From a virus, in IMG/VR virus record IMGVR_UViG_3300034101_005937, positions 1 to 64,000 of that record: a DNA stretch of 64,000 bases; one strand, given 5' to 3'. A program made the position numbers and the translations under genes. Under the pieces are notes generated by a model that made no database searches, was not told where the DNA came from, and was given only the letters and a program-made list of their open reading frames with translations. Within the stretch, counting starts at the first letter, position 1. Every line of letters begins with the position of its first letter. Positions 41,124 through 49,183 of the stretch are shown here, piece by piece.

Positions 41124-41628
41124 ACAAATTCCTAACAGTTTTAGTGTTGCTATAAAAAACAATAAAGGATTTTTAGTTGCCGAACAGTTTTACAAGTGCA
41201 GAGAAATATTTCATGAAGATTTTCCATATACAAAAAATCTGATTGTATGTATTCCTCCTTACAAGAAGAAAAGATTGTGTAATACATTTGAATTTATAGA
41301 AAAACACTTGAATATAAAAAATAAATCAAAAATATTTTTAACTCAAAGAAAAAATTTATTTTATGTAAAATTAAGTGATTTTTGGAAATCTAAGATCAAA
41401 TTTAGCTTACTTACCTTGCTAATCAGGTCTGGACTTAAGATAAATGATGACATAAGTATAGAAAAGTTGATATCAAAATTGTCATATTTGAAGAAAACTA
41501 AGGAAGCTTTATATGTATTTTTTATTGGAAACACTAGATATTATGGCAAGAACAGTTCTTGGTTCAAAGAATTCAAAGACAAAAGTGCAGAGGAATCTGC
41601 CAAGTTGCTGAAAAAGGCAAATAGTTGA
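41083..41628 (+). CDS. Hypothetical protein (181 aa)
   Basis: Basic protein starting with a strand pattern (I-I-T-I-L-C-P-Y) and a C-I-P-P-Y-K-K-K-R segment near residue 55, then helices. The 41-base overlap with the preceding gene is longer than usual here, but both frames look coding. I recognise no family. Confidence 0.55.
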   Translation: MKKEKIITILCPYKQIPNSFSVAIKNNKGFLVAEQFYKCREIFHEDFPYTKNLIVCIPPYKKKRLCNTFEFIEKHLNIKNKSKIFLTQRKNLFYVKLSDFWKSKIKFSLLTLLIRSGLKINDDISIEKLISKLSYLKKTKEALYVFFIGNTRYYGKNSSWFKEFKDKSAEESAKLLKKANS

Positions 41629-41655
41629 ATATATAGTTTAATGGAGGCAACAACA

Positions 41656-42345
41656 ATGTCTGACTGGGAAAAACAAAAAGATCAAATGAAAGACTTTTGC
41701 AAAGTTTGGGATAAAGCCAAGAGCAAAGAAGCTAATGGCGGCAAGAAGGTTGTAAAGAATCAAGCGTATTGCACATTGAAGGAATCTTTTGATAACACGC
41801 TATCAAACTACAAGAGCGATTGGGAAAGAATCCTAAAAGCTTCTGTACCAGCATTTTCCGAAGATGGAGATGGTCAGATTCTCAATGAAGTCCGTAAAAA
41901 AAAAGTAGGTAAGAAAGCAACATCAAAAACAAAGGCTAAAAAGTCAAAAAAATCTCCATATGATTTGCTTAACCCTGATGCTTTTAATTATGTAAAGCCA
42001 AGTATTGAAGATGCTGATGCTGATGATACCAGTTTGACTGTTAAGGTTAAGAAGTTAGCTAATTTGCCTAATAAAGTAGATTCTGATTCTTATGGTAGAG
42101 ATGGAGTTGGCAAGAGTGGCAGAACAAAGGTTTCTGCCGGTTGGACAGATGATCCTAACATGAAGAAATTGGTTGATTTAAAGCAGAAGCTTTATGATTT
42201 AGAGCGTGAGATGAGTGTACCAAATGGTCTTGATGAAATAAAAACTAAGAAAAACGAAAAGAAATTTAACAAATTACATGATGAGATCGCTAAGTTAAGT
42301 GATAAGTTCGTTGGCGACTACAAGACAAACCAATACTATGTCTGA
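41656..42345 (+). CDS. Lys-rich hypothetical protein (229 aa)
   Basis: ATG 41656 follows GGAGG with 8-base spacing. A helical N-terminal domain with two Trp, then a Lys/Ala/Ser stretch (residues about 85-110) resembling a basic DNA-binding tail, then a polar region and a C-terminal coiled helix. It could be a packaged or DNA-binding protein; nothing more specific. Confidence 0.6.
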   Translation: MSDWEKQKDQMKDFCKVWDKAKSKEANGGKKVVKNQAYCTLKESFDNTLSNYKSDWERILKASVPAFSEDGDGQILNEVRKKKVGKKATSKTKAKKSKKSPYDLLNPDAFNYVKPSIEDADADDTSLTVKVKKLANLPNKVDSDSYGRDGVGKSGRTKVSAGWTDDPNMKKLVDLKQKLYDLEREMSVPNGLDEIKTKKNEKKFNKLHDEIAKLSDKFVGDYKTNQYYV

Positions 42346-42538
42346 TTTAGAAAAAAAATTCATGATTCGATGTCTGAAATGCCGTTGGGCAGAAACATCC
42401 ACCGGCATTTCAGATGATCTAAAACATCTTACAGAAATTCCTAGAACATGTATGAACTGTGGAACACCTCGCCAGTTCAAATGTCCTAAATGTGGTCGTG
42501 CAGCTAAAATGATGCGGATTAAAAGAAGTGCGCCATAA
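42338..42538 (+). CDS. Small zinc-ribbon protein (66 aa)
   Basis: Three C-x2-C pairs: C-L-K-C near residue 12, C-M-N-C near 37 and C-P-K-C near 49, giving one or two zinc sites, with a basic tail. The ATG overlaps the preceding gene end. Could bind nucleic acid or act as a transcription adaptor. Confidence 0.6.
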   Translation: MSDLEKKFMIRCLKCRWAETSTGISDDLKHLTEIPRTCMNCGTPRQFKCPKCGRAAKMMRIKRSAP

Positions 42539-43667
42539 GTATTTAAATTTAAAAAAAGAAAATAAAGAATTATTTAATGAGCTTGTTTTTAACAAGCATA
42601 TATTTAAAGAAGAGAAACAACTTTCTGAGAAGTTGTTTTATTTTTCTTTTGGTGAATTTGGTTGTGAATCTATAATACCAACATTTTTGATTCCGAGAAT
42701 TAATAATAATTTTAAAGAATACAGGAAGATTGTTGTTGGTTGGCAAGGTAGAGAATACTTTTACAGAGATGTCTGCGATGAATTTTGGGAAATAGACAAT
42801 GAATTCATGTCTCTTAAAGACAGATCCCATGCTTTTGAAAATCACTCAACAGAAATAGCAAGTCTTGAAAAAAGATTATCTAATTTAGGCATCGTTATTA
42901 ATGGTAATAAGATGGGTAATTTGTGTTTAACGTGTAGATGTGCTGCTTGTTCTCATGAGTTTCCAAGAGACAGGGGCGATGTATATTGTCCAAAATGTAA
43001 TTCTGTTAAAATAATTAAGTCTTTGATACAAGGATGCAAAGACTACAAAAACAATGTTTATCCTTTGCCGCAAATAAATCAAAAATATATTGATTTTGCG
43101 GACGAATTGATTCCTGAAAAATCTGTTGCTCTATTTGCTAGAAACAGAAAAACGTATGGCAGAAATTTGCCAAAAGATTTTTACAATGATGTTATCAATC
43201 TTCTAACAGATTTTGGATACAAAGTAGTATTGCTTGGAGAAGTGAGTTCTAGTTATAACATTGATAATGATAAGATTATTAATCTTATGAATCATGAGTA
43301 TGTTGGCAATTTGGAAGCAGCTTTTGCAGTTGTTAAAAAATGTGATTTTTCTCTTCAATTCTATACAGCATCTACAAGAATAAGTAGTTTGTTGAATAAA
43401 CCTTTTGTGCTGGTAGAATCGCCAGAGCAAATGTTTGGCAGAGGTCAAGAAGGGTTTAGACTGTCCTTAATGACTAAAAAATATAGTGATAAAAAGCTAG
43501 TTGTATCCAATTTTGTGGATGTAGTTGATAATTTTTCAGAATTTCTAACTATGCTTAAAGATGCAGTAATAGATTTTATAGTAAACAAAAATTCTGAAGA
43601 CGTGTTTTTTAGACCGAATGATATGTTATTAGCTCAAAGTCAGAAATACAAAGAAAACATATGGTAA
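42528..43667 (+). CDS. GT9/heptosyltransferase-like protein with zinc-ribbon insert
   Basis: The C-terminal half (from about residue 195) reads like the donor domain of ADP-heptose:LPS heptosyltransferases: an A-R-N-R-K-T strand end, a helix, V-V-L-L-G-E, then a D-F-S-L-Q-F-Y-T-A-S-T strand-loop and a K-P-F-V-L-V-E-S-P edge. A C-R-C-A-A-C...C-P-K-C ribbon is inserted near residues 135-160, which is unusual for the family. GTG start. Given HldE at 26 kb, ADP-heptose is a plausible donor (inference). Overlaps the next, related-looking gene by 7 bases. Confidence 0.5.
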   Translation: MRHKYLNLKKENKELFNELVFNKHIFKEEKQLSEKLFYFSFGEFGCESIIPTFLIPRINNNFKEYRKIVVGWQGREYFYRDVCDEFWEIDNEFMSLKDRSHAFENHSTEIASLEKRLSNLGIVINGNKMGNLCLTCRCAACSHEFPRDRGDVYCPKCNSVKIIKSLIQGCKDYKNNVYPLPQINQKYIDFADELIPEKSVALFARNRKTYGRNLPKDFYNDVINLLTDFGYKVVLLGEVSSSYNIDNDKIINLMNHEYVGNLEAAFAVVKKCDFSLQFYTASTRISSLLNKPFVLVESPEQMFGRGQEGFRLSLMTKKYSDKKLVVSNFVDVVDNFSEFLTMLKDAVIDFIVNKNSEDVFFRPNDMLLAQSQKYKENIW

Positions 43668-44806
43668 ATGCTGTTGATATAAAAGAAGTTATAGAATCTG
43701 CCTCTATAAGAGGTAATTTTATTAGAGAGAAGTTTGATTCAAGGAATATTCCTGATAATCTACAAAAAATAATTGTAATACCAATATTTCCAGAATTAAG
43801 TCATCTTTTAGTTTTTGCAAATTACATATTTCCTAGTTTAAAGAATGATATTAATTTTAAAGACAAGTACATTATAATTGTTACTTGGAAAGGATTTTCT
43901 AAGTTTTTTGCACAAGCAGATGAAGTATGGTCACAGAAATCTGTTGATAATATTGATAGATTTTATGAAAAAACTGAAGGCATGTTAAATAAATCAGATA
44001 CAATAACTGTCATTTTTAGAAGTTTGAATGAATTTTTCAGAAACGTAATTGACCCATCTAGATTTGCAAATTTATTTCAGAATGGCTTCAATAGATCAAA
44101 TATAGGTAAAAATTCTATTGATATAGTTAAATCAAATTTGCCTAATATAAATTATTTGAATCAAAGTATTGTTAAAAGTATTTCAGAATTAGGTGAAAGA
44201 AAGGTTTTTATAATTCCTTTTAAATTCATCAAGCAATGGCACTTAGGTAAGGTAATATTGCATAAATTATCGTCTTCTTTTTACCAAAGTGTGATAGAAA
44301 GTTTTACTTCTAAAAACATTAAATGTGTTGTTTTAAAGAATTATATGACGTTTGATATTTCTAAGGATTTTATTGACAATCCTAATGTTTTGTTTGTTCA
44401 AGAAGATGATTGGTTTTTGGTGATGGCGTATATGCTTTCAACTAAGATATTTGTTGATTTCTTTTCTGGTCTTAATTCAATGTCAATGTATTGTGGTTGC
44501 AGAAGTATTAGTATTGCGGAAAGAAATTTTAACGTAGTTTCTAACCAAAAAGATATAGAATTATGTATGACAGATTCAAATATTGATACTAAAGTCTTTA
44601 CGTTTTTCGATTTAAATTATAGTTTGCTTAATAAAAAGTTATTTTTCATAGATAAATTAATTTATGAGATTGTAAATACTAACCTTGACAAGCATATCGA
44701 AAATAAAAATAAATATTCAGTTGATTTGCAGGCAAGTATAGTTGAAAGAGTAAAACAGTTTCACCCCAAGTTTATAGGCATTAAAAAGAAAGTGATTGAG
44801 GAATAA
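43661..44806 (+). CDS. Possible second glycosyltransferase (GT9-like paralogue)
   Basis: Same size as its upstream neighbour and similar order of elements: an N-terminal I-I-V-I-P-I-F-P-E-L-S-H strand-helix, a W-K-G-F-S-K-F-F segment resembling W-Q-G-R-E-Y-F in the neighbour, and a late F-V-D-F-F-S-G-L-N-S-M-S-M-Y-C-G segment like the donor-site end of GT9 enzymes. The zinc ribbon is absent. It is probably a diverged duplicate. Catalytic residues cannot be judged by eye. Confidence 0.45.
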   Translation: MVNAVDIKEVIESASIRGNFIREKFDSRNIPDNLQKIIVIPIFPELSHLLVFANYIFPSLKNDINFKDKYIIIVTWKGFSKFFAQADEVWSQKSVDNIDRFYEKTEGMLNKSDTITVIFRSLNEFFRNVIDPSRFANLFQNGFNRSNIGKNSIDIVKSNLPNINYLNQSIVKSISELGERKVFIIPFKFIKQWHLGKVILHKLSSSFYQSVIESFTSKNIKCVVLKNYMTFDISKDFIDNPNVLFVQEDDWFLVMAYMLSTKIFVDFFSGLNSMSMYCGCRSISIAERNFNVVSNQKDIELCMTDSNIDTKVFTFFDLNYSLLNKKLFFIDKLIYEIVNTNLDKHIENKNKYSVDLQASIVERVKQFHPKFIGIKKKVIEE

Positions 44807-44807
44807 A

Positions 44808-45086
44808 ATGGCACGAAAGGCAAATGTTAGAGTAGTTTCAAGAGACAACGGTTATGACGATCATCGTGACAGGTCTTTTAAAGCTTTGATGAGTGCATTC
44901 CGTCAAGCAGTCAATAAGGCTGGTATCTTGCGTGAATACAGGCTTAGAGAAACATATGAAAGCCCATCAGAGAAGTCACGCAGGAAGAGGCGTGAGAAGG
45001 AAGCTACTATTCTTAAGAGTCAGATGAGAGAAAGCTTCCCTGTTAAAAACAAAAAGGAAAAGCCATGTCCGAAAAACAAAAAATAA
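44808..45086 (+). CDS. rpsU: Ribosomal protein bS21 homologue
   Basis: 92 residues with the bS21 layout: F-K-A-L-M-S-A-F-R-Q-A-V-N-K-A-G-I-L-R-E-Y-type helix, then R-x-x-Y-E-S-P-S, then a Lys/Arg-rich C-terminal helix. Known: bS21 sits by the anti-Shine-Dalgarno end of 16S rRNA and affects initiation; phage-encoded copies have been reported in some large and marine phages. ATG 44808 after GAGG is preferred over an upstream start. Expected to exchange into host 30S subunits. The C-terminal extension is Lys/Pro-rich. Confidence 0.75.
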   Translation: MARKANVRVVSRDNGYDDHRDRSFKALMSAFRQAVNKAGILREYRLRETYESPSEKSRRKRREKEATILKSQMRESFPVKNKKEKPCPKNKK

Positions 45087-45382
45087 TCACTTTTGGTATT
45101 CCAGAATCTTTATACAACAAAATAAATGATGTTGCTTCTGCGAAAGATCAGAAAGTATCAGTCTACATGAAAAAATTTGTAGATGATTATTTTACTGATG
45201 ACAAGAATATTGTCAGAGTTGTACTTGATGCACCAAAGGATAAGCGTGGGGATAAGCTTTATATGAGAGCTTGGTTTGAGCAAAAGGTAGAATACTTAAT
45301 CGAAAAGTTATATGATCAATTGGCTCATGAAAATCCAAATGGTCCTTGGTCTACACCTACAGCGCATGAGGACTATGAATAA
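45065..45382 (+). CDS. Small protein with ribbon-helix-helix-like N-terminus
   Basis: Residues 7-45 (a strand I-I-T-F-G-I-P, then two helices with V-S-V-Y-M-K-K-F-V-D-D-Y-F) fit an Arc/CopG-type fold, so DNA-binding regulation is possible. The rest is polar with Trp and Pro near the end. It overlaps the bS21 gene by 22 bases and touches the next start. Confidence 0.5.
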   Translation: MSEKQKIITFGIPESLYNKINDVASAKDQKVSVYMKKFVDDYFTDDKNIVRVVLDAPKDKRGDKLYMRAWFEQKVEYLIEKLYDQLAHENPNGPWSTPTAHEDYE

Positions 45383-45636
45383 TGCCATTGAGTATCGATC
45401 AGGTTTATGACATCTGTCTTGCTAGTGATAACAAAGGTAACTGCTGCAAATATCTTTCTCAAGACAGTGGAGGATCAGACTTCCACTGTCTCAAGAAAAC
45501 TGAGTATAAAAAAGACATAGATTATGAAACTAATGTAAATGCAAAAAAAGATCCTACCATTCCTCAAGGTGATAATTGTCCGGGTTATCCAGTGTTTCAG
45601 CATTTAATTGTTGGATACGACCAAAAGAACTCTTGA
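45382..45636 (+). CDS. Small Cys-containing protein (84 aa)
   Basis: Five Cys: one near residue 12, C-C near 21, one near 36 and D-N-C-P-G-Y near 66. The C...C...P-x-x-D-x-C-x-x-Y order loosely resembles the protein at 18169-18426, so both may belong to one metal-binding group. The ATG overlaps the previous stop. Confidence 0.5.
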   Translation: MPLSIDQVYDICLASDNKGNCCKYLSQDSGGSDFHCLKKTEYKKDIDYETNVNAKKDPTIPQGDNCPGYPVFQHLIVGYDQKNS

Positions 45637-45658
45637 CACAAATCTTTCAATTGATAAA

Positions 45659-46111
45659 ATGACTGCGGACATATCCCGGAATGGAGTCTTTGATATGCTG
45701 CATAGTCTGAGCAGTGTTTGTCTTTTTGATGGTGAAGAGAATCAAGATTTTGTACCTGTCACAAAACATGAATACATAAAAAACATCTTTGAAAGAGTGT
45801 TTTCTAATTTAAAAGATGTAGATGGTAATGATCTTTCAGGAAAAGCTGAATTCCAAGAAAAATATATTTCAACTTTGGAAAAGTGTGATATTGAAAACAC
45901 AATAGATCTTATTTACAAGCTTATTGGTAAAAAAATTAAATTGGGAAGTGCGATTTATTATAAAGATGATATGGATGCAGAGCTTCCAAAAGATGTAGTT
46001 ATTGTAATAGAAATGATTAAGCATTTGCACTTCCACAGGGTGCCCAAAAAATTTGTAGCTGGGTTTTTATTACTTATGGTTAGATTTATTTATTTTCCGC
46101 TAAATAATTAG
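45659..46111 (+). CDS. Hypothetical protein (150 aa)
   Basis: Soluble helical protein with a hydrophobic last 25 residues. The start is uncertain: TTGACA (45633) and TAAAAT (45655) with a 16-base spacer form a good promoter overlapping the ATG at 45659, and GGAG (45683-45686) stands 8 bases before an in-frame ATG at 45695, which may be the true start. No family recognised. Confidence 0.5.
   Translation: MTADISRNGVFDMLHSLSSVCLFDGEENQDFVPVTKHEYIKNIFERVFSNLKDVDGNDLSGKAEFQEKYISTLEKCDIENTIDLIYKLIGKKIKLGSAIYYKDDMDAELPKDVVIVIEMIKHLHFHRVPKKFVAGFLLLMVRFIYFPLNN
46099..46106 (+). promoter_or_regulatory. TAAATA late-promoter-like box
   Basis: GCTAAATA ends 6 bases before the ATG of the tagged gene at 46113, and no ribosome site lies between. 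If used as a -10 element the mRNA would be leaderless. Confidence 0.35.
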
Positions 46112-46112
46112 T

Positions 46113-46460
46113 ATGAAAACATTTGAAGAATATAATCTACTTTGGCTCAACTTGGCTTTTGTAAAATCAAAAGCCAATAAAGAGCATTCTTTCTTATATA
46201 AATATTTTGATAAAAGTCCTCATAAAGAGGCTATGGAATATTTTTATGTTATGGGAGAGAATTATATTTATCTATTTACTGATCATACAGGGTATAAGGC
46301 AAACGCTTCTTTTCTTTCAAAACAGTTTTATAAATTTAAGAGTCTTATGAGCATATATAATAAAGCCAAGCAAGAAATTGACTTGGAAACTTTGAGAAAA
46401 TTAGATCAAGGCAAAATAAAACCAAGACATTTTAAGGAGATAAATGCTGATAAAATATGA
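46113..46460 (+). CDS. Tagged hypothetical protein (115 aa)
   Basis: The N-terminus M-K-T-F-E-E-Y-N-L-L fits the tag pattern, though no [LI]-x-E site follows closely. Aromatic-rich helical body (many Tyr and Phe) with a Lys-rich C-terminus. It overlaps the next tagged gene by 17 bases. Probably a virion protein by association. Confidence 0.6.
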   Translation: MKTFEEYNLLWLNLAFVKSKANKEHSFLYKYFDKSPHKEAMEYFYVMGENYIYLFTDHTGYKANASFLSKQFYKFKSLMSIYNKAKQEIDLETLRKLDQGKIKPRHFKEINADKI

Positions 46461-46665
46461 AGATTGGCGATTAATGCAAGAATCATCTCCTCTGACTCGT
46501 CAAAGGCTAGGTTGGGGCAGAAAGGGTTCTTATCCATTAAGAGCAGACTTCATGAGCCACAGCACTCCTCCTCCTGATATTATGAACAAATTAATTGATA
46601 CTTTTGGGACAACTGACGGTAAACATAAACCAAAACGCAAGAGGCGAAGGAAAAAACATGGTTAA
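46444..46665 (+). CDS. Tagged small basic protein (73 aa)
   Basis: M-L-I-K-Y-E-D-W-R-L-M-Q-E-S-S-P is a variant tag (M-Q-E site). The body is Arg/Pro/Ser-rich and ends in a strongly basic Lys/Arg tail of about 16 residues, as does the tagged protein at 20079. AAGGAG precedes the start. Suits packaging with DNA (inference). Confidence 0.6.
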   Translation: MLIKYEDWRLMQESSPLTRQRLGWGRKGSYPLRADFMSHSTPPPDIMNKLIDTFGTTDGKHKPKRKRRRKKHG

Positions 46666-47404
46666 TTGTAAATCTGCTTGGATTAATACAACTGATTGTT
46701 GCAATTCATCTATTTCAGGAACTCCTGATTATGTAACAAAGCAACACAGTACTTACCCTCCTCTTAGGATTGAAGTTACTGATTGCGATCAACAACCATA
46801 TGATTTGAAAGATTTGGTTGTTGAAGCAAATATGTGGACAAATGCAAAACTTAAAACTGCTTTAACTATAAATGACAATTTAATTAAATTTGCTGATAAT
46901 GTTGGATATGATAGTGTTGGTCCAAATTCTATTCTCCATGTATCTTCTGGTAGAGATTTTGAACGAATGACAGTTGTTGGCTTTGATGATGTTAATAAGG
47001 TCATTCAAGTACAACGAGGCGCTTGTGATACAAGAATTCGTCCTTGGTTGAAAGGCACACCTGTAAAAGTTTTAAGATTCATAAATGCTGCTGCTGCTTC
47101 AGAAATGGTATATTCTGACAAAGAAAATATCGATGGAACAATTTCTCTTAATGTTTTGCAGAAAAGCTTTCTCATTTATGAGTGGAAGCCAGAAGACGTT
47201 TGTTTTATAGGTAAATATTATTTCGAGTTTAAAGTCTTAAAAATGAACCTATTAACAAGCCTTGATAGCATTGATATAATACCAGCTAGCAATATTGATT
47301 ATCATTGCGAATTAGGTCTTGGTGTCGAATGGGCAAGAAGATTCCCTAACGACAAGGAAGGCTTCATAGTAGAGGTTTCAGCTAGCCCAACAGCGGAGTG
47401 TTAA
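46658..47404 (+). CDS. Possible baseplate or tail-fibre-associated protein (BppU-like N-terminus)
   Basis: Residues 30-190 show strands typical of an N-terminal tail/baseplate upper-protein domain: P-L-R-I-E-V-T-D-C-D-x-x-P-Y-D-L-K-D-L near residue 30 and a later G-K-Y-Y-F-E-F-K-V-L near 185. A middle segment (I-Q-V-Q-R-G-A-C-D-T-R) looks like an added small domain. Start set at ATG 46658 after GAAGGA. Assignment is by pattern only. It overlaps the tagged basic gene by 8 bases. Confidence 0.45.
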   Translation: MVNCKSAWINTTDCCNSSISGTPDYVTKQHSTYPPLRIEVTDCDQQPYDLKDLVVEANMWTNAKLKTALTINDNLIKFADNVGYDSVGPNSILHVSSGRDFERMTVVGFDDVNKVIQVQRGACDTRIRPWLKGTPVKVLRFINAAAASEMVYSDKENIDGTISLNVLQKSFLIYEWKPEDVCFIGKYYFEFKVLKMNLLTSLDSIDIIPASNIDYHCELGLGVEWARRFPNDKEGFIVEVSASPTAEC

Positions 47405-47405
47405 T

Positions 47406-47930
47406 TTGTCGGACATTAATCGTTTGCGTGTAAATTTTCAGATTCGTATCCCCCAAGTAAGAGTCATGCAAGATGGAAAAGTCTTGGGCATTATGCCAAC
47501 AGAGAAAGCCCGAAACATGGCTTTTGATTTGGGATTGGATCTTGTTGAAATAGTTCCAAACGCAATTCCTCCTGTTTGTCATATTCTTGATTATTCAAAA
47601 TATAAATACGAACAAAAAATGAAGATTAAGGAAAATAATAAAAAACAAAGAGAGACTGCTCAAATATCAAAAGAAATTAGATTGTCTCCTGTTATTGGCA
47701 AACATGACTTAGAAACCAAGATCAAGCATATTGTTGAATTTTTGCAAGATGAGAAAAAAGTTCAAATTACAATGAAATTTAGATCTAGAGAAATGCAACA
47801 TAAAGAAGTTGGATTTGAAAAAATTAATGCAATTTTGGAAAAGTGTAAAGAAGTTTGCTTGGTAGAATCTAATCCAAAATTTGAAGGCACACGTCTTATC
47901 TGTCGTTTAGCTCCACAAAAAACAAATTAA
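47406..47930 (+). CDS. infC: Translation initiation factor IF3
   Basis: Complete two-domain IF3. The N-domain has R-V-M-Q-D-G-K-V-L-G-I-M-P-T-E-K-A; the linker and C-domain have K-E-I-R-L-S-P-V-I-G-K-H-D-L and the basic M-K-F-R-S-R-E-M-Q-H ribosome-binding loop. Length of 174 aa is normal (E. coli 180). It starts with TTG, 7 bases after GGAG, just as cellular infC uses a rare AUU start that IF3 itself discriminates against; autoregulation is plausible. Phage IF3 is rare. With bS21 it could bias initiation toward phage messages. Confidence 0.92.
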   Translation: MSDINRLRVNFQIRIPQVRVMQDGKVLGIMPTEKARNMAFDLGLDLVEIVPNAIPPVCHILDYSKYKYEQKMKIKENNKKQRETAQISKEIRLSPVIGKHDLETKIKHIVEFLQDEKKVQITMKFRSREMQHKEVGFEKINAILEKCKEVCLVESNPKFEGTRLICRLAPQKTN

Positions 47931-47968
47931 TACACTCATTTAAATTGTAGTCCTATGGAGATTTAATA

Positions 47969-48271
47969 ATGGCAGATTTGAAGAAGGTTACTGGCTGTAA
48001 GCCTTGTGGCTCACAGGTTTTGATTGAACTCTTGACAACCCAAGAACTAGCAAACACAAAGTTGTTCTTGACTAACAAGAAGCAAAAAGATGATTTTCAG
48101 GCAATTGTTTTGGCAGTAGGTCCATCTATCAAGACCGAAAATTATGGCTTTAATGTCGGTGATAGAGTTGTTATCTCAGGCGGCGCAGTTCCTGTTCCAG
48201 ATTATGGACCAGAATCTGAACGTGAACGAGTTTTGGTTGAACCATCAACCATCAAAGCTGTACTGGTTTGA
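47969..48271 (+). CDS. GroES-like co-chaperonin
   Basis: About 100 residues with the chaperonin-10 pattern: an N-terminal strand K-P-C-G-S-Q-V-L-I-E-L, a mobile-loop-like polar segment (residues 24-38), A-I-V-L-A-V-G-P, V-G-D-R-V-V-I near residue 63 and a last strand T-I-K-A-V-L-V. T4 gp31 is the phage precedent: it replaces GroES so GroEL can fold the major capsid protein. Sequence similarity is moderate, so the fold call is fairly safe and the function inferred. GGAG precedes the ATG. Confidence 0.65.
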   Translation: MADLKKVTGCKPCGSQVLIELLTTQELANTKLFLTNKKQKDDFQAIVLAVGPSIKTENYGFNVGDRVVISGGAVPVPDYGPESERERVLVEPSTIKAVLV

Positions 48272-48737
48272 AAGAAACATTTTTAATTTTATAGGCGTTT
48301 CTTAAATATTGAGGACCACAGTATGACGCTTCTATACGAGTTATATTTGATGAATCAGAGCTAATGTCCTTTCCGTGTCTTTGGAAAGCGACTTTTAGCT
48401 TGGTCTTATTAGGGATGATAGGCAAATCCCCTTGAATTGATCTGTATTGACCGGGACTAAAGTAAAGTTTAGTCCCGTCTTCTAATTCAATTTCAATTAT
48501 TTTTTTCTTGTCATTCAAAACAGTTACCATTTTCTCTTTTACAACTTCTGGTATGCCAAATTCACCATCATTTATAGCTAAGTCTAAATCTGGTAAGTGG
48601 TTCGGTCTTCCAGAGTATCCAAATGTTGAAACAGCTTGTGATCCGGTGTCACTGCTTGTTTGTACAGCTCCGGGGAACGGTTTGTTAAAACCTGAAAATG
48701 GGTTTTTATTTTCTATAAATTTTTTGAATCCAATCAT
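48252..48737 (-). CDS. Tagged hypothetical protein (161 aa)
   Basis: Starting at 48737 gives M-I-G-F-K-K-F-I-E-N, which fits the tag family; an in-frame ATG at 48755 adds six residues and is also possible, neither having a clear ribosome site. The body is Pro/Ser-rich near the N-terminus, then beta-rich (I-I-E-I-E-L-E-D-G-T-K-L-Y-F). No family recognised. Converges on the GroES-like gene with a 20-base overlap. Confidence 0.55.
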   Translation of the reverse strand: MIGFKKFIENKNPFSGFNKPFPGAVQTSSDTGSQAVSTFGYSGRPNHLPDLDLAINDGEFGIPEVVKEKMVTVLNDKKKIIEIELEDGTKLYFSPGQYRSIQGDLPIIPNKTKLKVAFQRHGKDISSDSSNITRIEASYCGPQYLRNAYKIKNVSFKPVQL

Positions 48738-48772
48738 TATCTTAGTATGTATCATTTTGTAAAGGAATTTTT

Positions 48773-49183
48773 ATGAGTATTGAAAAGTCGAATTTTAATT
48801 TTGGTTCCAATGTTAAGAAATCATCAATGTCTGATAGGAATTATTTATTGAGAACTCAAGGTCGTTCTTCTAATTGGACACATGATTCAGTCAAAAGATT
48901 GATTGAAGCAAAAATTCAAGATGAACAAATTAAACAAAAAATGTTGCAAAAATTGAATAAGTGTCCTGATGGCGCACTTGAATCATTTGTTTTAAATATG
49001 GAAATTAATATTTCTAAAATTATTGAAGAATCATTGCCAAAACAAGAAAAAAAGAATTTGAAAAAGAAACTTGATACTATTACAATGGATGACATCATTG
49101 CGATGAGGAATACAATTTCCGAAGAAGCCAAACAGGAGCAAGGTAAAGATGACCTCCCCCCTACCGATCCAAATTTTGTGTGA
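48773..49183 (+). CDS. Hypothetical charged helical protein (136 aa)
   Basis: Polar N-terminal 35 residues, then Lys/Glu helices with a P-K-Q-E-K-K-N-L-K-K-K run near residue 88 and an acidic disordered end. AAAGGA precedes the ATG. Its last 35 bases overlap the dUTPase gene in another frame. No family recognised. Confidence 0.55.
   Translation: MSIEKSNFNFGSNVKKSSMSDRNYLLRTQGRSSNWTHDSVKRLIEAKIQDEQIKQKMLQKLNKCPDGALESFVLNMEINISKIIEESLPKQEKKNLKKKLDTITMDDIIAMRNTISEEAKQEQGKDDLPPTDPNFV

Noticed and set aside
46190-46210. TATAAATA inside the tagged gene at 46113 and a similar one near 1709
   Set aside because: At this base composition about twenty such 8-mers are expected by chance in the window over both strands; those inside genes were not treated as promoters.
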